This document shows, piece after piece, positions 18,041 to 26,562 of a DNA stretch of 64,000 nucleotides. The stretch comes from Acidomonas methanolica (GTDB taxonomy: Bacteria; Pseudomonadota; Alphaproteobacteria; Acetobacterales; Acetobacteraceae). Each line of letters opens with the position of its first letter. Position 1 is the first letter of the stretch. Where the stretch lies: the NCBI RefSeq assembly GCF_004346035.1, contig NZ_SLZN01000012.1:1-64000 (forward strand), given 5' to 3'. Both the position numbers and the translations under genes were made by a program. Below the pieces are notes generated by a model. It saw only the letters and a program-made list of their open reading frames with translations, was not told where the DNA came from and searched no databases.

Positions 18041-20155
18041 TCAGCCTGCTCCAGATGTGCCTTTTTTTGCCGTCGAGGCCGCGATTACTTCAAACAGTGA
18101 GGTCCAACGAGCCAAAGTCTCTGTATCGAACGTGGTGGAAGGTAAAAGTGCACGTTCTTTGGCACGCCGTGCGACCTCAACCTTCCAGCCGGATGGTAGT
18201 TCGATTTCATTCTCCTGCGCCCACGCCTCAATCTGCGGAACAATGGGAGCGCCTGCGCGAACAAAATCTGAAAACGACGTCTCAGGTCGTCGCTCCCATC
18301 GATCAATAACACCTGCCAGAAATTCGGAAGAAAAAAGATCCTCAATTTCAGAGTTGGGATATCCGACGAAGTGATCGGTAATTATAACGCGCGCCTTTGC
18401 AGATTGATAAACTCCATTCTGTAAATCACGAGACATTTTCTGTCCCGCTGCGTCGCCATCGAGCAATACGTAAGGTAGTTCTTCATTCCGTCCAGCGAGG
18501 ACGCTGGCGATAACCTTTGCATTGTTCGCGCCGTGAGCTGGCGGGAAAACCAGTTCTCTCTTGGGAGAAATACATTTCTCGGCAATAAGTATAGTCTTAA
18601 TTGCAGTCAGGTAGTGCTGATCTGAAGGGCCTTCGACGATCACGGGTAGACAGCCGAGCAAGATGCTTTCGGCAATCGACATATTTAAAGCAGAGTAGAT
18701 CGCGTATGTCGCGCCTTGTTGGCGCGGGTCACTGTTTCCTCTCCGCAAATCTGCTGACGCCTTCGTAGAACCATCTTCCGACACAAACACTTTCCTAACT
18801 CTGTCAAGTCGATCGGCATCTACCATAAACGGAGAGTGTGTCGTGAAAATTAGCTGATTTGTGCGTGAGAGATTATCAAAAAAGTCAGATAGATCACGTT
18901 GTGCTAATGGATGAAGCGACAGTCCGGGTTCGTCAAGTAGCAAGATTGAGTTCTTATGTTCGCGCTGCCCTTCAACAAGGAAGACGAGATAAAAGCAAAG
19001 AAACCATTGTAGACCGGTACTGCGATCTTCTAACTCGACCTTTTCGGGCCGTTTGCCGTCACTTACCCAAATTCGAAAGTGATCGCCATCAGCTTGGAAG
19101 GAGAAGATGTAATCTCCTTGCTTCCACCAATCTGCAAAACTCTTTGTTAGGCGTGTTTCAGCGGAGTTAAGGAGATTTGTTCGTTCTCGCTTTTTCTCGG
19201 CGATTTCTGCAATCTCTTCGTCAGTCGGATGTCTTTGAGTATTTCGAAAATCACGGCCAAGCTCAAGGATTTCTTCTGGCTTTAAACCGACAAAATCAAA
19301 CAGTACTCTCAGTGTACGGGCTTTGGCTTCTTCCTTTCCTCCTAAATCGCTTCGAGCTAAATTATCAACTACATGTGGAAGATAAATTTCCGCATCCAGA
19401 TTGCCATAGTTGGAGTAATAAACAAATTTTGGTAGTGCCGCTAATATCTCTTTAAATACTTCTCCAGAACTTTCTGGAGGTGGAAAGCTGAGGGCGTTCT
19501 GATGACTACCCAACTCTTCAAGAAGATGTCGAAAACGCGGAACGATAATACTGGTTGCAGCAGCAAGATTGTCTGGATCGGCGGCACGCAACCGATCATT
19601 TGTCTCAACGAGCTGGTTCGCAGATATTTCTTCAAGTTTATTGATAATGTTTATTTCTGTGGCGATTGCATCGACAATGGCGTCTTTTTGCGACGCTTCA
19701 CGTGCGCGAGCGGCCATACCGACGATTTCATCGTGAGCGTTCTGAAGAAGCGTTACGAGCGATGTAGAATGCAAATCTTTCGGTGGAACATATAATGGAA
19801 AATTGATTCGAAATGCGCCAGAGAAGTCTTTTGAGACTTGAGCAATTCGTAAATGCTCCACTTTGTGGCCGGAAATTTTCGCAAGATGATCAGCTAGGGG
19901 CCCTGTTTCGAATTCAGCGTTAATGAATATGTAATTTTTTGGATTTTTCCGAATGTCGGTGTAGTCGCCTTTTGGGTAATCTGAGTTTGGCTTGAGTTCT
20001 CCTTCTCCGGCCGGGTTAAGCTTCCAAAGTGGCAGGAGAAGATTCGTCTTTCCGGACTCGTTAATTCCAATGAGTGCTGTCACTCTATTGGCGTCGATCC
20101 ACCCGCTGTCAGAGACCGAGCGGAAGTTGGTAACTCGATAGCGGATCAAATGCAT
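18041..20155 (-). CDS. OLD-family nuclease: ABC-type ATPase plus TOPRIM domain
   Basis: 704 residues. The N-terminal ATPase has Walker A GINESGKT at 30-37, a long insert, then a STGLQWF signature-like segment, LLLDEPGLSLHP (Walker B) and the TTHSPFMVD switch. The TOPRIM nuclease domain starts near 500 with IVEGPSDQHYL (catalytic Glu) and continues with LLDGDAAG (DxD) near 566. OLD proteins are DNA nucleases, several of them antiphage. GC is visibly lower than in all neighbours, so this gene was probably acquired separately. It follows the UPF1-like helicase on the same strand after a 223-base gap. It is longer than a typical GajA, and the partner is not a UvrD-type GajB. Confidence 0.88.
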   Translation of the reverse strand: MHLIRYRVTNFRSVSDSGWIDANRVTALIGINESGKTNLLLPLWKLNPAGEGELKPNSDYPKGDYTDIRKNPKNYIFINAEFETGPLADHLAKISGHKVEHLRIAQVSKDFSGAFRINFPLYVPPKDLHSTSLVTLLQNAHDEIVGMAARAREASQKDAIVDAIATEINIINKLEEISANQLVETNDRLRAADPDNLAAATSIIVPRFRHLLEELGSHQNALSFPPPESSGEVFKEILAALPKFVYYSNYGNLDAEIYLPHVVDNLARSDLGGKEEAKARTLRVLFDFVGLKPEEILELGRDFRNTQRHPTDEEIAEIAEKKRERTNLLNSAETRLTKSFADWWKQGDYIFSFQADGDHFRIWVSDGKRPEKVELEDRSTGLQWFLCFYLVFLVEGQREHKNSILLLDEPGLSLHPLAQRDLSDFFDNLSRTNQLIFTTHSPFMVDADRLDRVRKVFVSEDGSTKASADLRRGNSDPRQQGATYAIYSALNMSIAESILLGCLPVIVEGPSDQHYLTAIKTILIAEKCISPKRELVFPPAHGANNAKVIASVLAGRNEELPYVLLDGDAAGQKMSRDLQNGVYQSAKARVIITDHFVGYPNSEIEDLFSSEFLAGVIDRWERRPETSFSDFVRAGAPIVPQIEAWAQENEIELPSGWKVEVARRAKERALLPSTTFDTETLARWTSLFEVIAASTAKKGTSGAG

Positions 20156-20288
20156 TTTAGCCTCTCGGTCATTTGAGTAATTGTAACAAAAAAACTCAAT
20201 GGAGCAAATGGGATCATTACTCGATTGAGCTGTTACAGGATTTTGACGTTGTCGAAGTGAGCATTGGCTTTATGCGGACCATAGGACA

Positions 20289-20316
20289 TTGATGTGCGGA
20301 GGCAGTAGGCTATAAT
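20289..20316 (+). promoter_or_regulatory. Sigma70-like promoter motif antisense to the helicase/OLD pair
   Basis: TTGATG and TATAAT are separated by 16 bases on the plus strand within the gap between helicase and OLD genes. Transcription would run antisense into the helicase 3' end. A 5-bp hairpin (TCTCG/CGAGA, 20372-20386) that spans the helicase stop codon lies downstream. This may be chance in an AT-rich gap. Confidence 0.25.
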
Positions 20317-20378
20317 AGAATACATCTTGCGGTTTCTGTCAGAGAGTGCCTGCTTGTCATGCTTGTGGTGATCTCGTT

Positions 20379-23300
20379 TTACGAGACAGCTCCCAGTGTT
20401 TTTTGCCCGATCCATTCTTCGGGTGAAATATCGGGAAATGACTCGGCCGCACGTGCAAACACCCCGGCACCCCGCCACTCTTCGTGGTTTCCAACGATAT
20501 AGAGCACACGTTTCGCCCGCGTCGCGGCAACATTGAGTAGGTTCGGCGTGCCGCCGGCCCACGTCCGTGATCCAGGCCGCGCGCCACGTCCAGCCCCCAG
20601 CATGAGGATGACGGCCTCGGCCTCCTTGCCTTGGAAGGTATGGACCGTGCCGATGTGACGCTCAATCCAGTTCTCCCGATCAGCTTGGCTCAACGCGGGT
20701 AAGACGCCTGGCGTCCGGGTTAGCAATTGCCGCAGACGCATCGCCGGCACACGGAACGGGGAAATGACATAGAGATCCGGCCCCTTGGGCTGCATACGGC
20801 AGAGTTCGGCAATCGCGGTGGTGATAAGCTGTCCCTCTGCCTCGACCCACTTGCCGCTGGAAGGGGCATCCACATCGACCCACGCGCTCGGTCCCAACCT
20901 CTCGCGGATAGCCGATCGACCTATGCCTGTGGCGTGGACCATGCGTTCGGCATAGGCGATCTGGTTGGCAAGATCGAACATCGGCTTCTCGCAACGGCGA
21001 TGCACAAGGAGGGGCATGCCAGTGTCCCGGGTCATCGGACCTCCAGAAACTGGATTTTCAATCGGGAAACGCCCTTGGATTATGCTTGCGCGGTCAGCCA
21101 GAACCTGCGCCGAGACCTTCGGTGCCGCCCAGGGTTCCGCAAGCAGATCGTTGCCTTGGAAAATCAGGGCCGTCGTATATTCGGGTGTGGTTACCACCGG
21201 TTCGATTTGAAGCGGATCGCCGATCACCACGGCGCGCCGGGCGCGCCAGAGGGCTCCGACCGCCTGTTGCGGGGCAGCCTGGCCCGCCTCGTCGATCAGC
21301 AGCCAGCCGATCGACGCTTCTCGGAAGGTCTGGAACATCCGACCGATCGACGCAAAAGTCGAGGAAACAACAGGCACTAGCAGGAAGAAGTAACCCCAGT
21401 CCTGCGCGCTCGCATTTGCCGAGCCGTTGACGACCGTGTTCAACGCTCGCTTGAGAGGTTGGGCACCAGCAGCTACAAAGGCATGATGCAGACGAATTGA
21501 CGCGACGAACAGTTCGTCGCGTGCCTGACGAAATCGCCCGCCATTCCATGGGCTGCTTTTCTGGAAGAGATCGTCTGGTTGTGACCAGAATCCAGGACTA
21601 GGGAAACAATCGCCAAGTTCTCGTCGACCGTCTTCCAGTCGCTGCCCGACCCGCGCCGCCTGGGCCAGCAGTGTTTCCAGACGACCTTCCGCTTCGGTAT
21701 ATCTTTTACCCAACTGCTTTTCTTCGGCGGTCGCAATATCGAGCCGTGCCTTGGCATCACGTGTCGTTCGTTGTGCTTCTTCCAGCCGAACAACCTGCTC
21801 GCGGATCCCGCTTTCATGCCTCTTCCACGCTTGGGTACGCAGCATTTTCGACAGAAAGGAGGGTTGAACAGAGGCTAGGGCGGTAAGTTTTGTAGCCTCA
21901 AGCCTTTCGAGCCGATCAGCTTCATCTACCTGATTTTGTGCTGCCATTGTCGCATGCGATGCGGCCTCGTGATCCAGCCGGAACTGCTCGCGCATCTCGC
22001 TAGCCTGTGGTAGTTCCGTCTCTGCCTCGCGCAAGGCATCTCCTGCTTGCGACAGCGCGACCAATTCGTCCCGCAGCCTTCGGCTACGGTCGCAAGCTTG
22101 ACGGAACGCGTCCCTGGCTTCCCGCCATTGTGCCATGGCTTCTGGATTTCTTGGTGGCGGATCAATTTCTGCCAGTTTGCCAGGCTTGCGCTCCCTGAGA
22201 TGCTGTGCATTCGGCCAGGCCGCGCGATTGAGCCAGTCGTTCAGGCCCCATTCCTCGTTCCACCAGACACGGTCGAAGAATTGATGCCGGTTTTTTGCCC
22301 GGCCCAGCCGGGCCGCGATCAGGCCCCAGGCCTGTTTCGCAGGTTCGGCGTCCTGCTTCAGTCCAAGCAGATGGGTGGCGGTATGCCCGAAATGATCGAG
22401 GCCTTCGTCCCGCCAGACAGATTCGTCGAGCGCTTTCTCGCGGACGGGTAGTTCGAGGCTGATATTCTCGACGGCAGCGTTGTTGCTGCTGGCGACGACG
22501 ATGGCGAAATCCATCAGGTCGAGATCGCCGACACCCTCCGACGGCGTCTCGATATCAGCCAGCTTCTCGGCGCGCGCGACCATCACTTGTGCGACCAGAT
22601 CGCGTAGCAGGGTTGTTTTCCCTGTGCCGGGAGGTCCGTTGATGGCCGCAAGACCTTCCGTTGCGAGGTCGCGGGTGACAGCGTTGACCGCTGCCTGTTG
22701 CAGGAGGGTAAGCGGATGTAGGCCGGGGCCGGGCCAGCGGCCGAGGGGAAAGAGGTCGGGCGAAAGGAGGGTCGCCAGCCGTGCGCGGTCGGTTAGCGCG
22801 TCCCAAGGTGCGGTAGGCGGGTGCAAGCCAAGATAGGCGGAGAGGGCAGGAGGAAGAGTGTCCGCATCGCGCAGGGCGCGGCCGAGGTCCGGCAGGTAGA
22901 AGCTGGAGAGCAGGTCGCCATTCGGCGCATTGACTTTCTCGCTCTCGATCACGCACGGTACGGGGATCCAGAGATCCTTCGGGACACATAACGCCTCCGC
23001 GAGTTCATCGGCGACGCCATGTAGATCCGTCCAGGTCAGGGAGCGCGGCTGCCCGCCGGACCCTGGTGGGGTGAGGAGGTCGGCAAAACGAGACTGCAGA
23101 TCCTCTGCCTCACGATCCCATTCCGCGAGGCCGGAAGGACTGCCGCCGCTGAGAATATGGCCAACACCCCAGGCAAAACTGGCGATGGCCAGCGTGTCGG
23201 GCACTATGATACCCCATTCGTCGAGCACAACGCTGGCGGCGATCACGTTGCCCTTCTTGGTGGATCGGTCGGTCTTGTCTTCCTCGTCAGGGTCGTTTTC

Positions 23301-23678
23301 GCCAATGGCGGTGTTCAAGCGCTCGAAGGATGCGCGGGTAGGCATGGCACCAAGAATGACGTTGTACCAGCGCCGTTTAACACGCTCCTTTTTCGAGGTT
23401 TGTGATTCCGACGGTTTCTTCGGATCATTCTCGACGGAGGCGATCGGCGGCTTTGGAGGGGGATCGGGCAGGATCGGCCAAGGCGTGGAGTCGTCCGGCC
23501 GAGGCGGGTGCCAGAGGTCCGGACCGTCGGTCGCGTCGGTTCTCCGGTTCCTGATGCGGCCTTCGCGATCCGCAGCCACGTCGTTCCAGCCGGACTCTCG
23601 CGTGGCTTGCGGGGTCAGGACTTCCAGCGCGATCCAGGAGCGCAGGACACGGTGTACGGTGTCTGGTGTAACGGACAT
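20379..23678 (-). CDS. Large UPF1-like SF1 helicase (AAA_11/AAA_12 type)
   Basis: 1099 residues from ATG 23678; a TTG at 23705 is in frame but less likely. Residues 1-330 are a poorly conserved N-terminal region without a recognised motif. Walker A NGPPGTGKTTLL lies near 346-356. A long coiled-coil-like insert (about 490-680, rich in Ala, Glu and Arg) follows. LLIDEAGQAAPQQA (motif II) is near 796 and GDPLQIEPVV (motif III) follows it. HTFQGKEAEAVIL and NVAATRAKRVLYIVG (motifs V/VI) are near the end. This architecture matches UPF1/DNA2-type superfamily 1 helicases. It precedes the OLD nuclease on the same strand, and the two may act together on nucleic acid. Confidence 0.85.
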   Translation of the reverse strand: MSVTPDTVHRVLRSWIALEVLTPQATRESGWNDVAADREGRIRNRRTDATDGPDLWHPPRPDDSTPWPILPDPPPKPPIASVENDPKKPSESQTSKKERVKRRWYNVILGAMPTRASFERLNTAIGENDPDEEDKTDRSTKKGNVIAASVVLDEWGIIVPDTLAIASFAWGVGHILSGGSPSGLAEWDREAEDLQSRFADLLTPPGSGGQPRSLTWTDLHGVADELAEALCVPKDLWIPVPCVIESEKVNAPNGDLLSSFYLPDLGRALRDADTLPPALSAYLGLHPPTAPWDALTDRARLATLLSPDLFPLGRWPGPGLHPLTLLQQAAVNAVTRDLATEGLAAINGPPGTGKTTLLRDLVAQVMVARAEKLADIETPSEGVGDLDLMDFAIVVASSNNAAVENISLELPVREKALDESVWRDEGLDHFGHTATHLLGLKQDAEPAKQAWGLIAARLGRAKNRHQFFDRVWWNEEWGLNDWLNRAAWPNAQHLRERKPGKLAEIDPPPRNPEAMAQWREARDAFRQACDRSRRLRDELVALSQAGDALREAETELPQASEMREQFRLDHEAASHATMAAQNQVDEADRLERLEATKLTALASVQPSFLSKMLRTQAWKRHESGIREQVVRLEEAQRTTRDAKARLDIATAEEKQLGKRYTEAEGRLETLLAQAARVGQRLEDGRRELGDCFPSPGFWSQPDDLFQKSSPWNGGRFRQARDELFVASIRLHHAFVAAGAQPLKRALNTVVNGSANASAQDWGYFFLLVPVVSSTFASIGRMFQTFREASIGWLLIDEAGQAAPQQAVGALWRARRAVVIGDPLQIEPVVTTPEYTTALIFQGNDLLAEPWAAPKVSAQVLADRASIIQGRFPIENPVSGGPMTRDTGMPLLVHRRCEKPMFDLANQIAYAERMVHATGIGRSAIRERLGPSAWVDVDAPSSGKWVEAEGQLITTAIAELCRMQPKGPDLYVISPFRVPAMRLRQLLTRTPGVLPALSQADRENWIERHIGTVHTFQGKEAEAVILMLGAGRGARPGSRTWAGGTPNLLNVAATRAKRVLYIVGNHEEWRGAGVFARAAESFPDISPEEWIGQKTLGAVS

Positions 23679-23996
23679 GAATGCATCTTCACCCCCGTAA
23701 CGCAATGAAACAAGTCACATATGGCTGTCGAGGGATATTTGGTCAGGTGATCTGAATTGCATCCGAAATCGATCAAGGGAGAAAAAGGGCTAATGGCTCT
23801 GCCCTCGCGCCGGCAAGGGTGCGCGTCAGCAGGCTGACGCCGCCCGACGGGGTGTCCCCGATCTTCCTGCGCTACGCTCCGTGCAGATCTGGCGATACCC
23901 CTCCCCATCGGTCGCCCTTGCCGTTGCTACCCCGCTGCTCGCCGCGAGGCAGAGGAACAGCGGGGGCTGTTCCTCGCGGAACAAAGGGCAAAGACC
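23679..23996. other. Divergent, structured intergenic region before the methyltransferase
   Basis: No gene is seen in these 318 bases. Two hairpins stand out. One has arms GCGTCAG and CTGACGC at 23823-23840 with a 4-base loop. The other has arms GAGGAACAG and CTGTTCCTC at 23952-23975 with a 6-base loop, ending about 21 bases before the methyltransferase ATG. A purine-rich AAAGGG ribosome-binding sequence follows. The region must also hold the helicase promoter on the other strand. The second hairpin could control methyltransferase translation. Confidence 0.5.
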
Positions 23997-24677
23997 ATGA
24001 CCGGCAACACCAACACGGCGACCGATTTCCGCAATGCCATCCTTAACGGTGACAGCGTGCAGTTGATGCGCGCGCTTCCTCGCAATGCGGTGGATTTCAT
24101 CCTGACAGACCCGCCTTACCTGGTGAATTATCAGGGCAGGGACGGGCGGAAGGTGCGCAACGATGACAATGCACGCTGGCTCCGGCCAGGCTTCAACCAG
24201 ATGCATCGTGTCCTGAAATGGGGCGGATTTGCCATCAGTTTTTACGGCTGGAACCGTATCGACCTGTTCGCCGATGCATGGAAGGCGGCGGGGTTCCGCA
24301 TGGTCGGGCATATCGTTTTTCGCAAGTCCTATTCGTCATCTTCCCGATTTCTCCGGTATGAACATGAGAGCGCTTACCTGTTGGCTAAGGGCAACGTGGC
24401 ACCGCCCGCAAAGCCCATCCCGGACGTGCTCGACATGCCCTATTCGGGCAATAAACTGCACCCGACGCAAAAGCCGGTGGCGGCACTTCTGCCTCTGGTG
24501 GAGGCGTTCTGCCCGCTGGGCGGTCTGGTGCTGGATCCGTTTGCGGGTTCCGGTTCGTCGCTGGTGGCGGCGCAGCATCTTGGGCGCGACTGGCTGGGTA
24601 TGGAACTGGACCCGGAGCACGCGGCCACGGCGACCCGTCGGCTGGCCTGGCACGGGGCAGGGAGGGCGGCGGAGTAA
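23997..24677 (+). CDS. DPPY-type DNA methyltransferase (beta-class order)
   Basis: 226 residues. The catalytic motif LTDPPYLV is near residue 38 and the AdoMet-binding motif LDPFAGSGSS is near residue 181. This order (motif IV before motif I) is that of beta-class N6-adenine or N4-cytosine methyltransferases of the N6_N4_Mtase family. HPTQKPV lies just before motif I, as usual. No cognate restriction gene is adjacent, so it is probably a solitary methyltransferase that protects or regulates the element. Orphan enzymes of this kind are common at this place in Trb-type ICEs. The exact target base cannot be told from sequence. Confidence 0.9.
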   Translation: MTGNTNTATDFRNAILNGDSVQLMRALPRNAVDFILTDPPYLVNYQGRDGRKVRNDDNARWLRPGFNQMHRVLKWGGFAISFYGWNRIDLFADAWKAAGFRMVGHIVFRKSYSSSSRFLRYEHESAYLLAKGNVAPPAKPIPDVLDMPYSGNKLHPTQKPVAALLPLVEAFCPLGGLVLDPFAGSGSSLVAAQHLGRDWLGMELDPEHAATATRRLAWHGAGRAAE

Positions 24678-24812
24678 GCCGCCCCTTTCTTTCTTCATGT
24701 TTACCGGGCGACCAGAAAGTCGCGCCGGTCCTTCAGGACCGGCGGTGGGAACGCGCTGCCCGCGCGTGCGGCGCTCGCCGGCACGCCCGCTCGCAAGGTT
24801 CAGTGAAACAGG

Positions 24813-25124
24813 GTGCTGGACCGGAGCCCTTTGCTCCACCCCAATGCTGTCAGTCCAACGCGCCGCGTTCCCGGCGCGAGCGGAAGACGCCGACAGGGGC
24901 GCCTCGGCCAGGCGATCCTCGTCTCCTCGCACGATCTTTTCCTGCGGGTTACGGTCTCGCTCCTGCTTGCTTTGCCAGCCGCGCTGGCGGGATTTGGCAT
25001 GACGCTGGGTTTCAGCGGCCTGGGCGATATGGGTGCCATTCCGGCGTATATCTTCGCGACATTCGGGGCGCTGTGCGTCGGCGGTGCCGCATGGACGCGG
25101 CTATGCGCCATCCAGCCTGCCTGA
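24813..25124 (+). CDS. Possible small membrane protein
   Basis: A 103-codon frame whose second half has two hydrophobic segments (about residues 47-67 and 74-93) separated by a short Gly-rich loop. The first 35 residues are basic and low in conserved character, so the true start may be later, but no good internal start codon or ribosome-binding site is visible. It follows the methyltransferase on the same strand. I do not recognise the product. It could be a chance frame in GC-rich DNA. Confidence 0.3.
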   Translation: MLDRSPLLHPNAVSPTRRVPGASGRRRQGRLGQAILVSSHDLFLRVTVSLLLALPAALAGFGMTLGFSGLGDMGAIPAYIFATFGALCVGGAAWTRLCAIQPA

Positions 25125-25574
25125 AAGCCTGATCTTCCGGCAGGCAAGTGTAGGGCCGGGGCGGTCAGCCCCGTTGCGTGAGCAAGGCCGGCTCCATGTG
25201 GCGAGTGCGTGCGCCGTCTTTATCGAAAGGGCATGGACGGATGGATCGGGGGCCGGACTGTCCAGCTTCACGCTGAGATACACCTGTTCATACGGTGCAA
25301 CGCAGGATCGGTGCGGCCCCTTGCTGTTTTCCTGTGCGGATGTGGGGATGACCAATAGCCACAGGCCCGCTGTTCGATACGTGGACTGGTAACGGCGCCG
25401 GATTGTCCCGAGCCGCCGAGAGACATCCCCATCAGACCCACGCCCCAGTCATGAAACACGACAGACTGCCCTGTCCCCACATAACGCTGACGGCGCCGCA
25501 CACCATGGCCTCTCGATATGGCCGATCTGCCCGAAGACCGGCTTCGCCTCGCCCGGCTATGGCGCAACGGCGTC

Positions 25575-25634
25575 CCGCAACTTTCTTCCCCTGCCGGCTG
25601 CGCCGTCATTCCGCGCGGAGCAAGAAAGTTGCGG
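25575..25634. repeat. 13-bp perfect inverted repeat upstream of DUF736
   Basis: CCGCAACTTTCTT at 25575-25587 is matched by AAGAAAGTTGCGG at 25622-25634 with 34 bases between the arms. It lies 120 bases ahead of the DUF736 start, in DNA without a convincing gene. It may be a protein-binding site or the stem of an RNA leader. Confidence 0.7.
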
Positions 25635-25753
25635 TCCTGCCGTCCTCCGCGTTGCTTCGGCCTGCCAGCAGATGCGCCGCCGGTCGTCTCCGGGCTGACG
25701 ATGGCCATCGAGGCCACGGTGGTCGCGGCCCGATACAACCAGGAGACAGGACA

Positions 25754-26071
25754 ATGATCATCGGTTCATTCAAGAAGGTCGGCGAGGGGTACGAAGGCGA
25801 AATCGTCACCCTGACACAGAAAATCCGGGGTATCCGCTTCGTGCCCGAAGCCAACCGGGCCAGCGACAATGTTCCCAACTTCCGGGTGCAGATCGGAAAA
25901 CTGGAAGCCGGGGCCGCCTGGATCAAGCACACCACGGACTGGCGCGAATATCTCAGCGTGAAGCTGGACGATCCGACCCTTCCCGGTCCGATCTTCGCCA
26001 GCCTCTTCGAAGAGGAAGGTGGCGCCTACAACCTGGTCTGGAGCCGCCAGCGCCCGCGCAACGGGGACTGA
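25754..26071 (+). CDS. DUF736 family protein (first copy)
   Basis: 105 residues from ATG 25754, which follows AGGAGACAGG closely; the longer upstream frame is not conserved. The sequence has the DUF736 pattern: MIIGSFKK start, GEIVTLTQKIRGIRF strands, an AAWIKHTTDWREYLSVKLDDP core and the C-terminal NLVWSR. DUF736 proteins are small beta-rich proteins of Trb-type mobile elements with no known activity. A second, divergent copy lies at 31519-31860. A strong terminator ends this unit. Confidence 0.9.
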   Translation: MIIGSFKKVGEGYEGEIVTLTQKIRGIRFVPEANRASDNVPNFRVQIGKLEAGAAWIKHTTDWREYLSVKLDDPTLPGPIFASLFEEEGGAYNLVWSRQRPRNGD

Positions 26072-26080
26072 CTATCCCAG

Positions 26081-26110
26081 GCCCCTCCGGTTCGCCGGAG
26101 GGGCTTTTTT
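26081..26110 (+). terminator. Intrinsic terminator after DUF736
   Basis: A perfect 10-bp GC-rich stem (GCCCCTCCGG / CCGGAGGGGC) is closed by a TTCG tetraloop and followed directly by six T. It lies 10 bases after the DUF736 stop and also separates it from the converging XRE gene. Confidence 0.95.
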
Positions 26111-26123
26111 ATCGCCAGGCCGG

Positions 26124-26375
26124 TTATGACTTTCCGTCGGCCGGTGCCGCTTCTGTAGCGACAGCGTGGCTTTCGTCCAGCAGCGCGGCGGGCCGCACGC
26201 CCAATGCCTGTGACGCATGCCATAGCGAAAGCAGCGTCACATTCTGGCGTCCGGTCTCGATCCAGCTGATATAGGCACGGTCCACGCCCATCTGTTCCGC
26301 CAGGGCCTCCTGGCTGAGACCGGCGGCGCGTCGCAGGCGCCTCACGTTCGCGCCGAAAAGTCCTCGGATGTCCAT
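26124..26375 (-). CDS. XRE-family helix-turn-helix regulator
   Basis: 83 residues, essentially one Cro/C1-type HTH domain: NVRRLRRAAGLSQEALAEQMG (helices 1-2), VDRAYISWIETGRQN (recognition helix region) and LWHASQALGVRPAALL. Such small repressors control maintenance or transfer genes in ICEs. It is transcribed away from the DUF2285-type gene, and the 270-base gap between them carries two palindromes (26464-26475, 26534-26562) that are likely operators. A TATAAT-like element near 26418 on the minus strand could be its promoter. Confidence 0.9.
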   Translation of the reverse strand: MDIRGLFGANVRRLRRAAGLSQEALAEQMGVDRAYISWIETGRQNVTLLSLWHASQALGVRPAALLDESHAVATEAAPADGKS

Positions 26376-26463
26376 CCGCAGGATAGGAACGATTTGTGTA
26401 TTATCGCGCTACGTATTATAATGCACGGAACACCAAGCGCCTTTCCGTGTGATGCGTCACGGG

Positions 26464-26475
26464 CATCACGTGATG
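26464..26475. promoter_or_regulatory. 12-bp palindrome, operator-like
   Basis: CATCACGTGATG is a perfect palindrome. A related imperfect element (GTGATGCGTCAC) stands about 14 bases to its left. Both lie between the divergent XRE and DUF6499/DUF2285 genes, the expected place for an XRE operator. Confidence 0.5.
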
Positions 26476-26533
26476 TCGCGGAAACCGACCTTTTCGGCCC
26501 GTCTGGCGTCAATATCCCCCCGATATAGAAATA

Positions 26534-26562
26534 ATCCCGAACTTATAGGATATGTTCGGGAT
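26534..26562. promoter_or_regulatory. 9-bp inverted repeat before the DUF6499/DUF2285 gene
   Basis: ATCCCGAAC and GTTCGGGAT are separated by an AT-rich 11-base spacer. The site is about 85 bases upstream of the GTG start at 26646. It may be an operator or a 5'-UTR hairpin. Confidence 0.55.

Larger units (their letters stand above)
24678..25753. other. 1.1-kb mostly non-coding, hairpin-rich region
   Basis: Only one weak membrane-protein frame (24813-25124) lies in this stretch. Clear inverted repeats are present: an 8-bp stem GCCGGTCC/GGACCGGC with a TTCA loop at 24724-24743, a 6-bp stem CGGGGC/GCCCCG at 25157-25173, and a perfect 13-bp pair at 25575-25587 and 25622-25634. AGAAAGTCGCG near 24713 resembles AGAAAGTTGCG in the right arm of the 13-bp pair. 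The region could encode a structured RNA or hold binding sites for element-maintenance proteins. Confidence 0.45.

Noticed and set aside
18041-23678. Direct assignment as a Gabija (GajAB) system
   Set aside because: The helicase is UPF1-like and about twice the size of GajB, gene order is helicase first, and the OLD protein is longer than GajA. Only a relation, not identity, can be argued.
25403-25753. N-terminal extension of the first DUF736 protein
   Set aside because: The AGGAGA site and the conserved MIIGSFKK start place the gene start at 25754; the extension crosses the 13-bp dyad.
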